A stretch of 64,000 nucleotides of DNA from Allopusillimonas sp048270225 (lineage in GTDB: Bacteria; Pseudomonadota; Gammaproteobacteria; Burkholderiales; Burkholderiaceae_B), in NCBI GenBank assembly GCA_048270225.1, contig JBLWTG010000006.1, positions 317,034-381,033 on the forward strand, given 5' to 3'. The stretch's first letter is position 1. Every line of letters begins with the position of its first letter. This document shows positions 26,007-35,008 of the stretch, piece after piece. The notes below the pieces were generated by a model. The model did not search any database and was not told where the DNA came from. It was given only the letters and a program-made list of their open reading frames with translations. Position numbers and translations under genes: made by a program.

Positions 26007-27281
26007 TCAGAAATGGCTGGGTATCCAGGTAACGACACCAGGCACCAGGAAAATAATCACAACGCTAGCCAGCATGATCATAATAAACGGTATAACGCCT
26101 CGCGCTACCACGCCCAATCGCGTGCCAGCAATGGCCTGTATCACAAACAGGTTGAGTCCGACGGGCGGCGTGATCAGTGCAAGTTCGATCAGGACGACGA
26201 AATAGATGCCGAACCAGATGGGGTCTATGCCCAGATCCAGCACAGTGGGAAGCAGCACCGGCACCATGATCAGCAGCATGGAAAGGCTTTCGAGAAACAG
26301 ACCAATCACCAGCAGTATCGCGGTAACCAGCAGCAGGAATCCGTCCACCGACGAAATATGCACATTCACCAGTTCCGACAGCATGGCCGGCAACTGATAA
26401 AGCGTAATGGCTTTGCCGAAAATCTTGGCGCCGATCACGATCAGAAACAACACGATGGTTGTTTTGAGCGTTTGGCTCACCGCATCCAGAAAAGCCTTGA
26501 GCGTCAGCGTGCGCAGCACAAAGGCAGTGAGCAGAAAGGAAATGAATGCGCCGACCGCCGACGCTTCGGTCGGGGTAAACGCGCCTGCATAGATGCCGCC
26601 GATGATCAGCACCGCCAGCGCAATGGTGGGCAACGCACGCACTGTGGCAGCCATTCTGTCCTTGTAGGAAGACGGCGCCTCACGCTGATGCAGCCCAGTC
26701 ATCCACGCGTGAATGACCGTATAAATGCTGAACAGAACCAGAAGCAGAATGCCCGGCCCGACGCCGGCCAGAAACAGCTTGCCGATGCTTTCTTCGGTAA
26801 TAACCCCATATACAATCAGCGGAATGGAAGGCGGAATCAGAATACCCAGCGTGCCGCCGGCCGCCAACAAGCCCAAGGTAAAGCTCTTGCTGTAGCCTCG
26901 CTTGACCATCTCGGGAATAGCCACAGTGCCCACCGTTGCCGCAGTCGCAACCGAGCTGCCCGATATGGCCGAGAAAATACCGCAGGACACCAGCGCCGAA
27001 AGCCCCAGGCCGCCGGGCAGGTGCCCAACCCACTTCTGCACGGCTTCAAACAAATCCTTGCCCACACCGCCTTTGAGCAAAAGGTTGGACATCAGCAGAA
27101 ACAGCGGGACAGAAAGCAGCACGAAATTATCGAGCGCACCGTGCAGGTTCTGCGCCACCATGGCCAGGGGCAAGCCCTTGATCAACAGCAGGCCGGCGCC
27201 CAGTCCCGCCAGCGAAAATGCCACTGGCACGCCAAGAAACAGCAGGACCAACAGGGCCAATCCGATATAAAGCAGCGTCAC
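26007..27281 (-). CDS. dctM: TRAP transporter large permease DctM
   Basis: 424 residues, about 12 membrane segments, with DctM features LFLGVPVAFSLAG, SAISGSSVATAATVG and GTLGILIPPSIPLIVYG. It forms the sodium-driven channel with DctQ and receives substrate from DctP. The ATG overlaps the dctQ stop by 4 bases. A weak hairpin (25985-26001) lies just downstream. Confidence 0.94.
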   Translation of the reverse strand: MTLLYIGLALLVLLFLGVPVAFSLAGLGAGLLLIKGLPLAMVAQNLHGALDNFVLLSVPLFLLMSNLLLKGGVGKDLFEAVQKWVGHLPGGLGLSALVSCGIFSAISGSSVATAATVGTVAIPEMVKRGYSKSFTLGLLAAGGTLGILIPPSIPLIVYGVITEESIGKLFLAGVGPGILLLVLFSIYTVIHAWMTGLHQREAPSSYKDRMAATVRALPTIALAVLIIGGIYAGAFTPTEASAVGAFISFLLTAFVLRTLTLKAFLDAVSQTLKTTIVLFLIVIGAKIFGKAITLYQLPAMLSELVNVHISSVDGFLLLVTAILLVIGLFLESLSMLLIMVPVLLPTVLDLGIDPIWFGIYFVVLIELALITPPVGLNLFVIQAIAGTRLGVVARGVIPFIMIMLASVVIIFLVPGVVTWIPSHF

Positions 27282-27871
27282 GTGCGAACCTCTTGCTGGC
27301 TGGAAATCTCGGCGTTAATGCCGGCGGTATCGATCTCGCTGTCGGGCGCGAACGAAGGCGGCCCCCTGAACGGCAGGCGGATCAACTCTGCGAGCGACTG
27401 TATCGCCAGCAGCGCAAAGCCCAGCACCACCGGCAGTTCCGCAATCCAGTTCGGCAAGGCGAGCATGGTCGGTTGACGGCGGCCCAGGCGAATCGAGTCA
27501 GCGACCACGTCCCAGCCCTTGGTGACCGCCATGATGGAGAATAGAAAGATAATGACCAGCGCAAGCCCTTCGCAGAGATATCGTGTCCAGGCCGGCGCCA
27601 CGCCCAGCATGGCGGTGATGCGGATCATTTTTCCGTCTCTGAGCACCAATGCCATGCCCAGATAGGTAAACCACACCTGCAAGGTCACCGATATATCCTG
27701 GGTCCACTGCGTGGGCGCATGAAAAAAGTATCGGCTTATCGCTTCGTAGGTGAGTATCACCGTAATGAAAACGAGCATGATCACGCCGATGGCGCCGCAG
27801 AAACTCGATACCTTGTCTATTGCGCGCAGGAGCGCGTTGCGCTCCACGGCCTGTGTATTCACCATATTCAT
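27278..27871 (-). CDS. dctQ: TRAP transporter small permease DctQ
   Basis: 197 residues from the ATG at 27871, four membrane segments, with the family stretch VILTYEAISRYFFHAPTQWTQ. A TTG at 27919 would add 16 residues; neither start has a strong ribosome site and an ATG at 27865 is also possible. Middle gene of dctPQM, overlapping dctM by 4 bases. Confidence 0.9.
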   Translation of the reverse strand: MNMVNTQAVERNALLRAIDKVSSFCGAIGVIMLVFITVILTYEAISRYFFHAPTQWTQDISVTLQVWFTYLGMALVLRDGKMIRITAMLGVAPAWTRYLCEGLALVIIFLFSIMAVTKGWDVVADSIRLGRRQPTMLALPNWIAELPVVLGFALLAIQSLAELIRLPFRGPPSFAPDSEIDTAGINAEISSQQEVRT

Positions 27872-27943
27872 CCCGGGTCTGATTGCCTGCAGTCGCTGTG
27901 GCGCGGACAGCTTTTTCAAGCATGTCCGCGCGCCTGCGCAGTA

Positions 27944-28951
27944 TCAGTACAGTTTTTTGACTTCGTCCACCAGGCGCTTGCCCACATCGCCGGATTCCTT
28001 GATGTACGCCTGCACCGCTGGTGCGGCGGCGTCCTGCCAGGCCTTGACCTGTTCGGCGTTCAGATGCACAACCTTCATCGGCGTCTTGGAGGCGATGAAG
28101 TCTTCGGAGGCGAGATTATTCTTCTTGGTGTCAGCCCGTATCGTCTTTTCGGCAGTCAACGACGCAGCGCCAACCCATTTCTTTTCCTGATCCGACAGCG
28201 AATCCCACAGCTTGTCGTTCATGACGATCAGGAATTCCGTCTGGGCGTGATTGGTAATGGTGACGTAGTTCATGACCTCGAACAGCTTGCGTGACTGTAT
28301 TGCCGTCGTGCCTGTCATGCCGACATCGACCGTGCCGCGCTGATAGGCGATGAATTGCTCGGAACCGCCGATCTTGACCGGAATGCCGCCTACGGCGTTG
28401 ATAAAGTCACCCGAAGGCTTTCCGAGTACGCGCACCTTTTTGCCTTTCATGTCCGAAGGCATCACCAGCGCTTTGTCCTTGGACAACAACTGCACAGGAC
28501 CATAATCCTGCCACCATAACACCCGTGTGCCGGTGGAACGGATCAGCTCGTCGATTTCCTTGCGCACAGGGCTGTCCGGCGCGGCGGCCTTGGCAAGCAC
28601 TTCGTAGTTGGGAAAAAGAAAGGCAACAGAGAACAGCCCTGTGGCGGGCAGCGTACCGGCATACTCATCGATGAGCACCAGGCCCATGTCGATCGCCCCC
28701 GAAGAGACCGCCTGAGGAATCTCGCTGCCCTTGTACAACTGTGCGGAATCATAGATCTCGACTTTCATCTCGCCATTGGAGATTTTTTCGAGTTCGTGTT
28801 TGAACAGCACCACGTTGGCGCCCACCGGATGCTTGGTATTGACCTGCAGACTGACCTTCAGCGTGCGGGCCGCCTGGGCGGAAATTGTGCCGCAAAGCAT
28901 GACGGACGCAAGCGTGGAAAGGCACAGCGTTTTGATAAGGCGTTTGTTCAC
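27944..28951 (-). CDS. dctP: TRAP transporter periplasmic binding protein DctP
   Basis: 335 residues. Signal peptide ends SAQAA; the mature protein starts RTLKVSLQVNTKHPVG. The DctP fold is clear from GEMKVEIYDSAQLYKG, KVRVLGKPSGDFINAVGG and the long C-terminal helices. Substrate probably a C4 or larger organic acid. The start is GTG at 28951 with a perfect AGGAG 6 bases upstream. The operator at 28983-28994 lies 32 bases before it, so it is probably controlled by the adjacent GntR protein. Confidence 0.93.
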   Translation of the reverse strand: MNKRLIKTLCLSTLASVMLCGTISAQAARTLKVSLQVNTKHPVGANVVLFKHELEKISNGEMKVEIYDSAQLYKGSEIPQAVSSGAIDMGLVLIDEYAGTLPATGLFSVAFLFPNYEVLAKAAAPDSPVRKEIDELIRSTGTRVLWWQDYGPVQLLSKDKALVMPSDMKGKKVRVLGKPSGDFINAVGGIPVKIGGSEQFIAYQRGTVDVGMTGTTAIQSRKLFEVMNYVTITNHAQTEFLIVMNDKLWDSLSDQEKKWVGAASLTAEKTIRADTKKNNLASEDFIASKTPMKVVHLNAEQVKAWQDAAAPAVQAYIKESGDVGKRLVDEVKKLY

Positions 28952-28982
28952 GACAGTCTCCTTTGTATTTGATTATTGGCGG

Positions 28983-28994
28983 ATTGTATACAAC
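28983..28994. promoter_or_regulatory. GntR-type operator upstream of dctPQM
   Basis: ATTGTATACAAC, one base from a perfect 12-bp palindrome, between the regulator gene and dctP. Same sequence family as the site at 29744. FCD/GntR regulators typically bind TTGTATACAA-like palindromes. Confidence 0.75.
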
Positions 28995-29007
28995 AGGCCG
29001 GGCGCCG

Positions 29008-29691
29008 TCAATCGCGTTGGTGCTGCGCCGCCAGCTTGCGACGCGTGGCCTGATGGCCTGCAGACAAATGCGCACGCATAATGCTTTCGGCCCACGCAGG
29101 ATCGCGAGCGCGAAAGGCATCCACCAGTTCGCGGTGATGACCCATGCTGCGCATGATCTCGTCCTCGTCGTAGACCGTGAAGGTCCGGTATATGAGCGGA
29201 AAAGAAATAATCTGTCCGGCCAGCAGCTTGAGCCGTTCGCTGTGTGCCGCCGCAAGAACCACTTCGTGAAACTGCTCATTGAGCTGCGTCAGTGCTTTTT
29301 TGGTCGCAGCGTTGCGCACGCCATCGGCCACCAGCGCTTCCATGGCCCCGCACAAATCATGCAGCGCCGCGATTTCCGCCTCCGTAATGCTCATTGCGGC
29401 CAGTCGCGCGCCGAATGATTCCAGCACGACGCGCAGGCCGAATATTTCGTCAAGATCTTCCACCGTCCATCGCTGCAGCCGGCTGCCCTGGTTGGGGATG
29501 GTCTCGACCAGACCTTCGAGCGTCAGCCGCCTGAGCGCTTCGCGCACAGGCGTGCGGCTCACGCCTATCTCCCTGGACAGCGCGCTTTCTGTGAGCGCGG
29601 CGCCATCAGGCCAATGATTGCGCAAGATCCGGTTCTTGATCCACTGGTAGGCCTGCTCCGCCGTGTGCCCGTGAAGAGGTGGCTTGGTCAT
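29008..29691 (-). CDS. GntR family regulator, FadR/FCD subgroup
   Basis: 227 residues. Winged helix with LTESALSREIGVSRTPVREALRRL, then an all-helical FCD ligand domain with metal-site histidines in NEQFHEVVLAA, HHRELVDAF and MRAHLSAGH. Expected to be a repressor released by a carboxylate ligand. It sits between dctPQM (same strand, 56 bases) and a divergent lyase-superfamily gene; matching palindromes flank it on both sides. Confidence 0.9.
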   Translation of the reverse strand: MTKPPLHGHTAEQAYQWIKNRILRNHWPDGAALTESALSREIGVSRTPVREALRRLTLEGLVETIPNQGSRLQRWTVEDLDEIFGLRVVLESFGARLAAMSITEAEIAALHDLCGAMEALVADGVRNAATKKALTQLNEQFHEVVLAAAHSERLKLLAGQIISFPLIYRTFTVYDEDEIMRSMGHHRELVDAFRARDPAWAESIMRAHLSAGHQATRRKLAAQHQRD

Positions 29692-29743
29692 GGTTGGATT
29701 AAAACTCCTGAAAAAGAAGCTGTTTTTTTACCGCCATAGGATA

Positions 29744-29755
29744 ATTGTATACAAT
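29744..29755. promoter_or_regulatory. GntR-type operator between regulator and lyase gene
   Basis: ATTGTATACAAT, a perfect 12-bp palindrome in the 114-base divergent region. With the copy at 28983 it defines a likely local regulon including autoregulation. Confidence 0.78.
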
Positions 29756-29805
29756 CAACGCAAAAACGAAATAGTCAAACCCTCACGCCCCAGGAGAATG
29801 GTATC

Positions 29806-30684
29806 TTGAACACAGCCGCCTCAAAACGTCGCCAGCTCGCAACCAGGCTGGCGCAGCCTGGACTACTCGTAGCCCCAGGCATATTCGACATGATTTCGGC
29901 CCGCATTGCCGACCGCATGAATTTCGATCTGCTGTACATGACGGGCTACGGCGCCGTCGCTTCTTATCTGGGCCTGCCTGATGCGGGGCTTGCCACGTAC
30001 ACCGACATGCTCAACCGGGCGAGCGCGTTTGCGCAGGCATGCAACACCCCCATCATCGCCGACGGCGATACCGGATACGGCGGCCTGCTCAACGTCGCCC
30101 ATACCGTGCGCGGCTACGAGGCCGGCGGACTGGCCGGCATTCAGCTTGAAGATCAGGAGTTTCCCAAAAAATGCGGCCACACGCCCGGCCGCAGGGTGAT
30201 TGCTGCCGAAGAAATGGTCAAGAAAATCAAGGTCGCCTGCGACGCCCGCGCCGATTCGGATTTCCTGATCGTCGCCCGTACAGATGCCCGTACATCCCTG
30301 GGCCTGGACGAAGCACTGCGCCGAGCCGAAGCCTACTCCAGGGCAGGCGCTGACATTCTGTTTGTGGAATCGCCTGAGTCCGAAGAGGAAATGCGCCGCA
30401 TCGCAAGCGCATTCGACAAACCGGTGCTGATCAACAATGTGGAAGGCGGCCGCACCCCCATTCTTCCGAAAGACCAGCTTCAGAGCATGGGGTTCAAAGT
30501 CGCCATTTATCCTGGCACGGGCTTCCTGGCCATGGGCCATGCGGTGGAACAGGCTTACGCTGCGCTGCAGCAAAACGATTCATCAAGCCAGTTGCAAGGC
30601 CGCCTGTATGATTTCGACGCCTTCAGCCGTCTGATGGGATTCCAGGCTGTGTGGGACTTCGACAAGGCCCACGCCGAAGATTGA
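29806..30684 (+). CDS. Isocitrate lyase / PEP mutase superfamily enzyme
   Basis: 292 residues, TIM-barrel. Motifs: PIIADGDTGYGG (metal site), QLEDQEFPKKCGHTPGR (the KKCGH lyase signature) and IVARTDAR. The presence of KKCGH points to C-C lyase or oxaloacetate-hydrolase/decarboxylase members (2-methylisocitrate or 2,3-dimethylmalate lyase types), not phosphonomutases. The start is TTG at 29806 with AGGAG 9 bases before it. Linked by operator and position to the TRAP carrier, so it may act on the imported acid. Confidence 0.85.
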   Translation: MNTAASKRRQLATRLAQPGLLVAPGIFDMISARIADRMNFDLLYMTGYGAVASYLGLPDAGLATYTDMLNRASAFAQACNTPIIADGDTGYGGLLNVAHTVRGYEAGGLAGIQLEDQEFPKKCGHTPGRRVIAAEEMVKKIKVACDARADSDFLIVARTDARTSLGLDEALRRAEAYSRAGADILFVESPESEEEMRRIASAFDKPVLINNVEGGRTPILPKDQLQSMGFKVAIYPGTGFLAMGHAVEQAYAALQQNDSSSQLQGRLYDFDAFSRLMGFQAVWDFDKAHAED

Positions 30685-30797
30685 GGCTCATTCAGACGGG
30701 CCATGAACCGCCTGGCAAGCCAGGTGCTGGCGCATATTGAACCATTTCCCACATAATGCAGTCTTTTAAGCTTCTGGCAAACGACAGCTGACAAGTG

Positions 30798-32624
30798 ATG
30801 AACTGGAACAATACCCTGGCTGAAAGCGCTGTATGGATAGCGCAGGCATACGGCATTACCATCGTGGCCACCATTCCTATAGTGTGGGTGCTCGCGCGCT
30901 TTACGGTATGGGGAAGGCAGTTCTGGCAGTTGTCGGCCGCCTACTTTTCTGTGCGGCGCAACTGGCGCCCGCTCGCTACCGTGGCGCTGCTGCTTTTCCT
31001 GACGTTGTGCGCAGTGCGTCTGCAGGTATTGTTCTCCAACTGGTACAACACCATGTACACGGCCTTGCAGCGCCTGGACGAAAAGGGCTTCTGGATGGCC
31101 ATGGTGCTGTTCGGCATTCTGGCAACAACCCATGTGCTGCGCTCGCTGCTCGACTTCTACCTGCAGCAGGCCTTCATCATCCGCTGGCGGATCTGGCTGA
31201 ACGAAAAACTGCTGTCGCAATGGATAGGCAAGCAATCCTACTATCGCACCCAGTACCTTTCCTCGCCCGTCGACAATCCCGACCAGCGGATACAGCAGGA
31301 CGTCGCCGATTTCGTGCAAGGATCGCTGACCCTGTCCCTGGGCGTGGTCAACGCGCTGGTATCGACCTTTGCCTTCACACTGATACTCTGGACACTGTCC
31401 GGGCCTGTCGCCATCGGCAGTCTCGAGATCCCGCGAGGCATGGTGTTCCTGGTATTCATCTACGTAATCGTCGCCACCGTCTTTGCCATCTATATCGGGC
31501 GGCCGCTTATCCTGCTCAACTTCATGAATGAGCGCTTCAACGCAGACTATCGTTACGCCCTGGTACGGCTGCGCGAGTATGCGGAAAGCATTGCCTTTTA
31601 TGCAGGAGAAAAAGTTGAAGGCGCTGTGTTGCGAAACCGGTTTGCGCAAGTCATCGGCAATGCCTGGGCCATCGTATACCGGTCGTTAAAATTCCTGGGA
31701 TTCAACTTTTCCGTCACGCAGACGGCGGTTGTATTTCCTTTTATCCTTCAGGCGCCCCGCTTCTTTTCCAAGCAGATCAGCCTGGGCGACCTGATGCAGA
31801 CAGCACAGGCTTTCGGCCAGCTCCAGGACAATCTTTCCTTCTTTCGCAATGCTTATGATCAGTTCGCCACCTATCGCGCGACACTCAATCGTCTTAGCGG
31901 CTTTCACCATGCCATCGAGCAGGCCGGCACGTTGCCCGGCCCCCGTGTGCACGACGAACAAAACCGGCTTGCCATACAGAACCTGACGGTAAGCACCCCG
32001 AAAGGCGACGCCTTGATTCAGGATCTGAGCCTGGAAATTTCCACGGGCTCCCCCCTGCTCATCCGCGGTCCATCCGGGGCAGGCAAGACGACCTTGCTGC
32101 GCTGCATTGCAGGCCTGTGGCCTCACTGCCAAGGCGATATCTATCGCCCCGAACACAGCACGCTGTTTCTTGCCCAGAAGCCTTATCTGCCCCTGGGCAC
32201 GCTGCGCGGGGCGCTGTACTACCCGCAGTTGCCACCCGCAGCCGCCTCTGCCGCGGCGGGAGAACACGACCCCGCACGCGACATGCTCGACCGGGTCCAG
32301 CTGGGCCACCTGGCCGAGCGCATGGATGAAACGGCCGACTGGAGCCGCATTCTGTCGCTGGGCGAGCAGCAGCGCCTGGCCTTCGGACGCCTGCTGCTGT
32401 ACAAGCCGCAAGCCGCTCTGCTGGATGAAGCAAGCTCGGCGTTGGATGAAGGGCTGGAAGATGCAATGTACCGCCTTGTGGCACAGCGCCTGCCCGACAC
32501 GATCCTGGTCAGCGTGGGGCACCGCAGCACGCTGCTCAAATATCATGCCACGCAGCTCATGCTGGCCGGCGACAATACCGGACACTGGACGCTCACGCAG
32601 AACCAGGCGCCCGAGCGCCCCTGA
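30798..32624 (+). CDS. ABC transporter permease/ATPase, SbmA/YddA-like
   Basis: 608 residues in one chain: an N-terminal six-helix membrane domain of SbmA_BacA type (LQVLFSNWYNTMYTALQRLD is typical) and a C-terminal ATPase with Walker A GPSGAGKTT, signature LSLGEQQRLAFGRLL and Walker B ALLDEASSALD. The fold is shared with peroxisomal ABCD transporters. Substrate unknown; possibly a fatty acid, cobalamin or peptide. ATG 30798 follows a GTG at 30795; no strong ribosome site. It starts 113 bases after the lyase gene and could share its transcript. Confidence 0.88.
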   Translation: MNWNNTLAESAVWIAQAYGITIVATIPIVWVLARFTVWGRQFWQLSAAYFSVRRNWRPLATVALLLFLTLCAVRLQVLFSNWYNTMYTALQRLDEKGFWMAMVLFGILATTHVLRSLLDFYLQQAFIIRWRIWLNEKLLSQWIGKQSYYRTQYLSSPVDNPDQRIQQDVADFVQGSLTLSLGVVNALVSTFAFTLILWTLSGPVAIGSLEIPRGMVFLVFIYVIVATVFAIYIGRPLILLNFMNERFNADYRYALVRLREYAESIAFYAGEKVEGAVLRNRFAQVIGNAWAIVYRSLKFLGFNFSVTQTAVVFPFILQAPRFFSKQISLGDLMQTAQAFGQLQDNLSFFRNAYDQFATYRATLNRLSGFHHAIEQAGTLPGPRVHDEQNRLAIQNLTVSTPKGDALIQDLSLEISTGSPLLIRGPSGAGKTTLLRCIAGLWPHCQGDIYRPEHSTLFLAQKPYLPLGTLRGALYYPQLPPAAASAAAGEHDPARDMLDRVQLGHLAERMDETADWSRILSLGEQQRLAFGRLLLYKPQAALLDEASSALDEGLEDAMYRLVAQRLPDTILVSVGHRSTLLKYHATQLMLAGDNTGHWTLTQNQAPERP

Positions 32625-32698
32625 AGCCCGCATGCCGGCCCCGGACACCAGGCATACAATTTGTGTTCGGCGCAGCCCTGCTTCAAAGAGATTGCAGC

Positions 32699-32719
32699 AG
32701 AGCTGCCATAAACAGCTCT
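32699..32719. promoter_or_regulatory. Inverted repeat upstream of the SDR gene
   Basis: AGAGCTG-N7-CAGCTCT, perfect 7-bp arms, 37 bases before the SDR ATG and 74 bases after the ABC stop. Operator or weak terminator hairpin; not decidable. Confidence 0.4.
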
Positions 32720-32756
32720 ACTTTCCATTGTCGTAAATTTTGTTGTGAAGCTCACT

Positions 32757-33611
32757 ATGCTTGATTATCGCGCCCTCTTCGATCTTTCCGGCCGCACTGC
32801 CGTCGTGCTGGGCGCCGCCTCCGGCATTGGCCAGGCTTCGGCGCATGCGCTCGCGTCGCTGGGCGCCCACGTCGTCTGTGCCGATCAAGACGAGGACGGC
32901 GCACGCACCACGGCGGACCAGATCAACCAGTCTGGCCAAGGTACCGCAGACGGCCATTGCACCGATGCCTCAAGCGGAAAAGACATCGAAGCACTGGCCG
33001 CTTATACACTGTCCCGGCGTGGTCGTGTTGACGTTGCCGTGGCAACGCCCGCACTCAATATCCGGAAACTGATGCTTGACTACGCCGACGACGAATTTGA
33101 TCGGGTGATCAACCTCAACCTGCGCGGCGCCTTTCATTTCATGCGCCACTTCGGACGCCCGATGGTTGGGCAAGGCAGCGGCAGCATTATCCTGTGCTCC
33201 TCGATGCGGGCCATCACGCTTGAACCTGGCCTGAGCATCTACGCGGCGACCAAAGCCGGAATCGCGCAAATGGTAAAGGGGTTCGCAGCCGAGGTCGGCG
33301 GCCATGGCGTAAGAGTCAACGCCATCATGCCAAGCATCATCGAAACGCAACTCACCGCACCCTTGAAAGAGCGCGGCGACATCTACGCCACTTACGCTGC
33401 CCACACCATACTCAATAGATGGGGACAGCCCTCTGAGGTCGGCGGCGCGGTCGCCTTCCTGGCATCCGATGCTGCCAGCTTCATTACTGGCAGCTCACTC
33501 TCGGTGGACGGAGGCTGGACCGCCATCGACGGGCCGCCTACAGGGCTGACTCAGACCCGACCTTCGGACACGCCTTCCCGCAACACAACCCCCACCGGAC
33601 AGCAATCATGA
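32757..33611 (+). CDS. Short-chain dehydrogenase/reductase
   Basis: 284 residues. Rossmann cofactor loop GAASGIGQ, active-site Ser in SIILCSSM, YxxxK motif as YAATKAG, and SLSVDGGW near the end. NAD(H) preference is suggested by the Asp after the second strand (VCADQD). The last 25 residues (Thr/Ser/Pro-rich) extend beyond the usual end. ATG 32757 is used; a GTG at 32745 is possible. Its stop overlaps the next gene by 4 bases (ATGA), so it is coupled to the RraA-like protein. Confidence 0.88.
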   Translation: MLDYRALFDLSGRTAVVLGAASGIGQASAHALASLGAHVVCADQDEDGARTTADQINQSGQGTADGHCTDASSGKDIEALAAYTLSRRGRVDVAVATPALNIRKLMLDYADDEFDRVINLNLRGAFHFMRHFGRPMVGQGSGSIILCSSMRAITLEPGLSIYAATKAGIAQMVKGFAAEVGGHGVRVNAIMPSIIETQLTAPLKERGDIYATYAAHTILNRWGQPSEVGGAVAFLASDAASFITGSSLSVDGGWTAIDGPPTGLTQTRPSDTPSRNTTPTGQQS

Positions 33612-34327
33612 ACGCATCCAAAGACACTGAAGCCTTCCAGGTGCTGGCTGGCGTCACCACCGCCACCCTGACGACCATTCTGCTCAAGAAAGGGCTGCGC
33701 AACGTCTGGATTCGCGGCGCCTTCCCTATTACGCCGGGAGCGGGCAAACGTATTGCAGGCAGGGCATTTACCTTGCGCTTCGTTCCTGCGCGCGAAGACC
33801 TTGCCACGCCCGCTTCCTGGAGCTCTCCAACCTCCACGCGCGCGGCCATCGAACAGATGCCGGCCGGCTGCATCGCCGTCGTCGATGCCAACGGCGTCAG
33901 GGACGCCGGCTTCTGGGGCGACATTCTGTGCGCCCGCATGGCCAGGCGAGGCGTGGCAGCGCTGGTCAGCGATGGCGCCGTACGCGATCTTGCAGGCGTG
34001 ATATCGACAGGCTTGCCGGTATGGGCCAGCGGCGCCGCCGCGCCACCCTCTGTGGCTGCACTGACTTTTGTCGACTGGCAGCAGCCCATCGGTTGCGGTG
34101 GCGTGGCCGTATTTCCCGATGACATCATCGTTGCCGATCAGGACGGCGCCGTGCTTATCCCGGCCGATCTGCTGGATGAGGTCGTCGCGCTGGCCGTAGA
34201 GCAAGAGCGACTCGAAGACTGGATCATGCAGGAGGTCCAGGCTGGTGCCGCATTGCCGGGCCTGTATCCGCCCAATGCTGAAAACAAGGAGCGCTACGAG
34301 GCGGCGAAGCGTCAAACTGACGCGTAG
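33608..34327 (+). CDS. RraA-like protein / HMG-CHA aldolase family
   Basis: 239 residues. Core motifs GFWGDILCARMARRGVAALV and SDGAVRDLAG match the RraA / 4-hydroxy-4-methyl-2-oxoglutarate aldolase fold; Arg and Asp of GAVRD are the catalytic pair in the aldolases, and FPDDIIVADQDGAVLIP follows. Because it is coupled to a dehydrogenase in a catabolic setting, an aldolase or oxaloacetate-decarboxylase role is likelier than RNase E regulation. It ends 31 bases before the convergent MarR gene. Confidence 0.82.
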   Translation: MNASKDTEAFQVLAGVTTATLTTILLKKGLRNVWIRGAFPITPGAGKRIAGRAFTLRFVPAREDLATPASWSSPTSTRAAIEQMPAGCIAVVDANGVRDAGFWGDILCARMARRGVAALVSDGAVRDLAGVISTGLPVWASGAAAPPSVAALTFVDWQQPIGCGGVAVFPDDIIVADQDGAVLIPADLLDEVVALAVEQERLEDWIMQEVQAGAALPGLYPPNAENKERYEAAKRQTDA

Positions 34328-34358
34328 GTGCCCGTGCTGACAGGCAGCGCAGCTGCGC

Positions 34359-34961
34359 TCACCCCAGCAGCCCCAGCAGCCGGCGCAGCGTCTTTTGCTG
34401 AGGCGCTGTCAGGCGCGCGCTGATGCGGGCGTCGTGCGCCTTGATTTCTCGCGTAATGCTATCCAGCGTTTCCACGCCTAACGAAGTGAGTACCAGCGCA
34501 TAGGCGCGCTTGTCGCTTGAAAAATCTGTCCGCTGTACATACCCCAGTTTTTCCAGCGCATTCACCACCTGCACCGCCCCTGAGCGGGCTATGCCCATGG
34601 CCTGGGCCAACGTGGTGAGCTTGAGCCCTGAATTGGCATGGATGATGGTCATCGCGGAAAAGCGCGGCGGCGTGACGGACCATGGCGCCAGCGCGTCAAG
34701 AAAGTCCTGATAAATGCGGATCTGGGCGCGGCGCAGCGCATAGCCCACCAGGTCATCCAATGCCCCATAGTCGATGCCCTGCACCTGGGCATCGAGCGAT
34801 TCCCCGCGCTGAGCGGGACGGCGGTGGTTGGGGCGCGAACTCGGCTTCTGGCTCAATGTAGTGTCTGTCCTGAAATTGGGAAACTGCCACACATTAACCG
34901 GGATATCCGCAGCCTGCAAACGCCTCAGATCTTGAACACAAGGGTAATTACCAATGTCCAT
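34359..34961 (-). CDS. MarR family regulator
   Basis: 200 residues from 34961. The wHTH lies in the second half: LTTLAQAMGIARSGAVQVVNALEKLGYVQRT and the basic wing DKRAYALVLT. The first 60 residues (Arg/Pro/Gln-rich) are not part of the fold and the true start may be internal. It diverges from the FAD monooxygenase, with a perfect palindrome between the two starts, as expected of an autoregulated MarR repressor. Confidence 0.85.
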   Translation of the reverse strand: MDIGNYPCVQDLRRLQAADIPVNVWQFPNFRTDTTLSQKPSSRPNHRRPAQRGESLDAQVQGIDYGALDDLVGYALRRAQIRIYQDFLDALAPWSVTPPRFSAMTIIHANSGLKLTTLAQAMGIARSGAVQVVNALEKLGYVQRTDFSSDKRAYALVLTSLGVETLDSITREIKAHDARISARLTAPQQKTLRRLLGLLG

Positions 34962-34975
34962 CCCAGAGGCTTAAA

Positions 34976-34994
34976 TTGTTATGATACATAACAA
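34976..34994. promoter_or_regulatory. MarR-type operator
   Basis: TTGTTATG-ata-CATAACAA: perfect 8-bp arms with a 3-base centre, 15 bases before both divergent starts. The size and A/T-rich form are typical for MarR dimers. Confidence 0.75.
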
Positions 34995-35008
34995 AATTCC
35001 GGAGACAG

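Noticed and set aside
26001..27476. A 491-codon plus-strand frame rich in Gln/His/Arg
   Set aside because: Antisense to dctM and dctQ, whose membrane-protein motifs are clear. The composition is what a reversed hydrophobic gene gives.
29799..29810. Minimal leader ORF (ATG-GTA-TCT-TGA) overlapping the TTG start of the lyase gene
   Set aside because: AGGAG is only 1 base from this ATG, and a 3-codon frame arises easily by chance.
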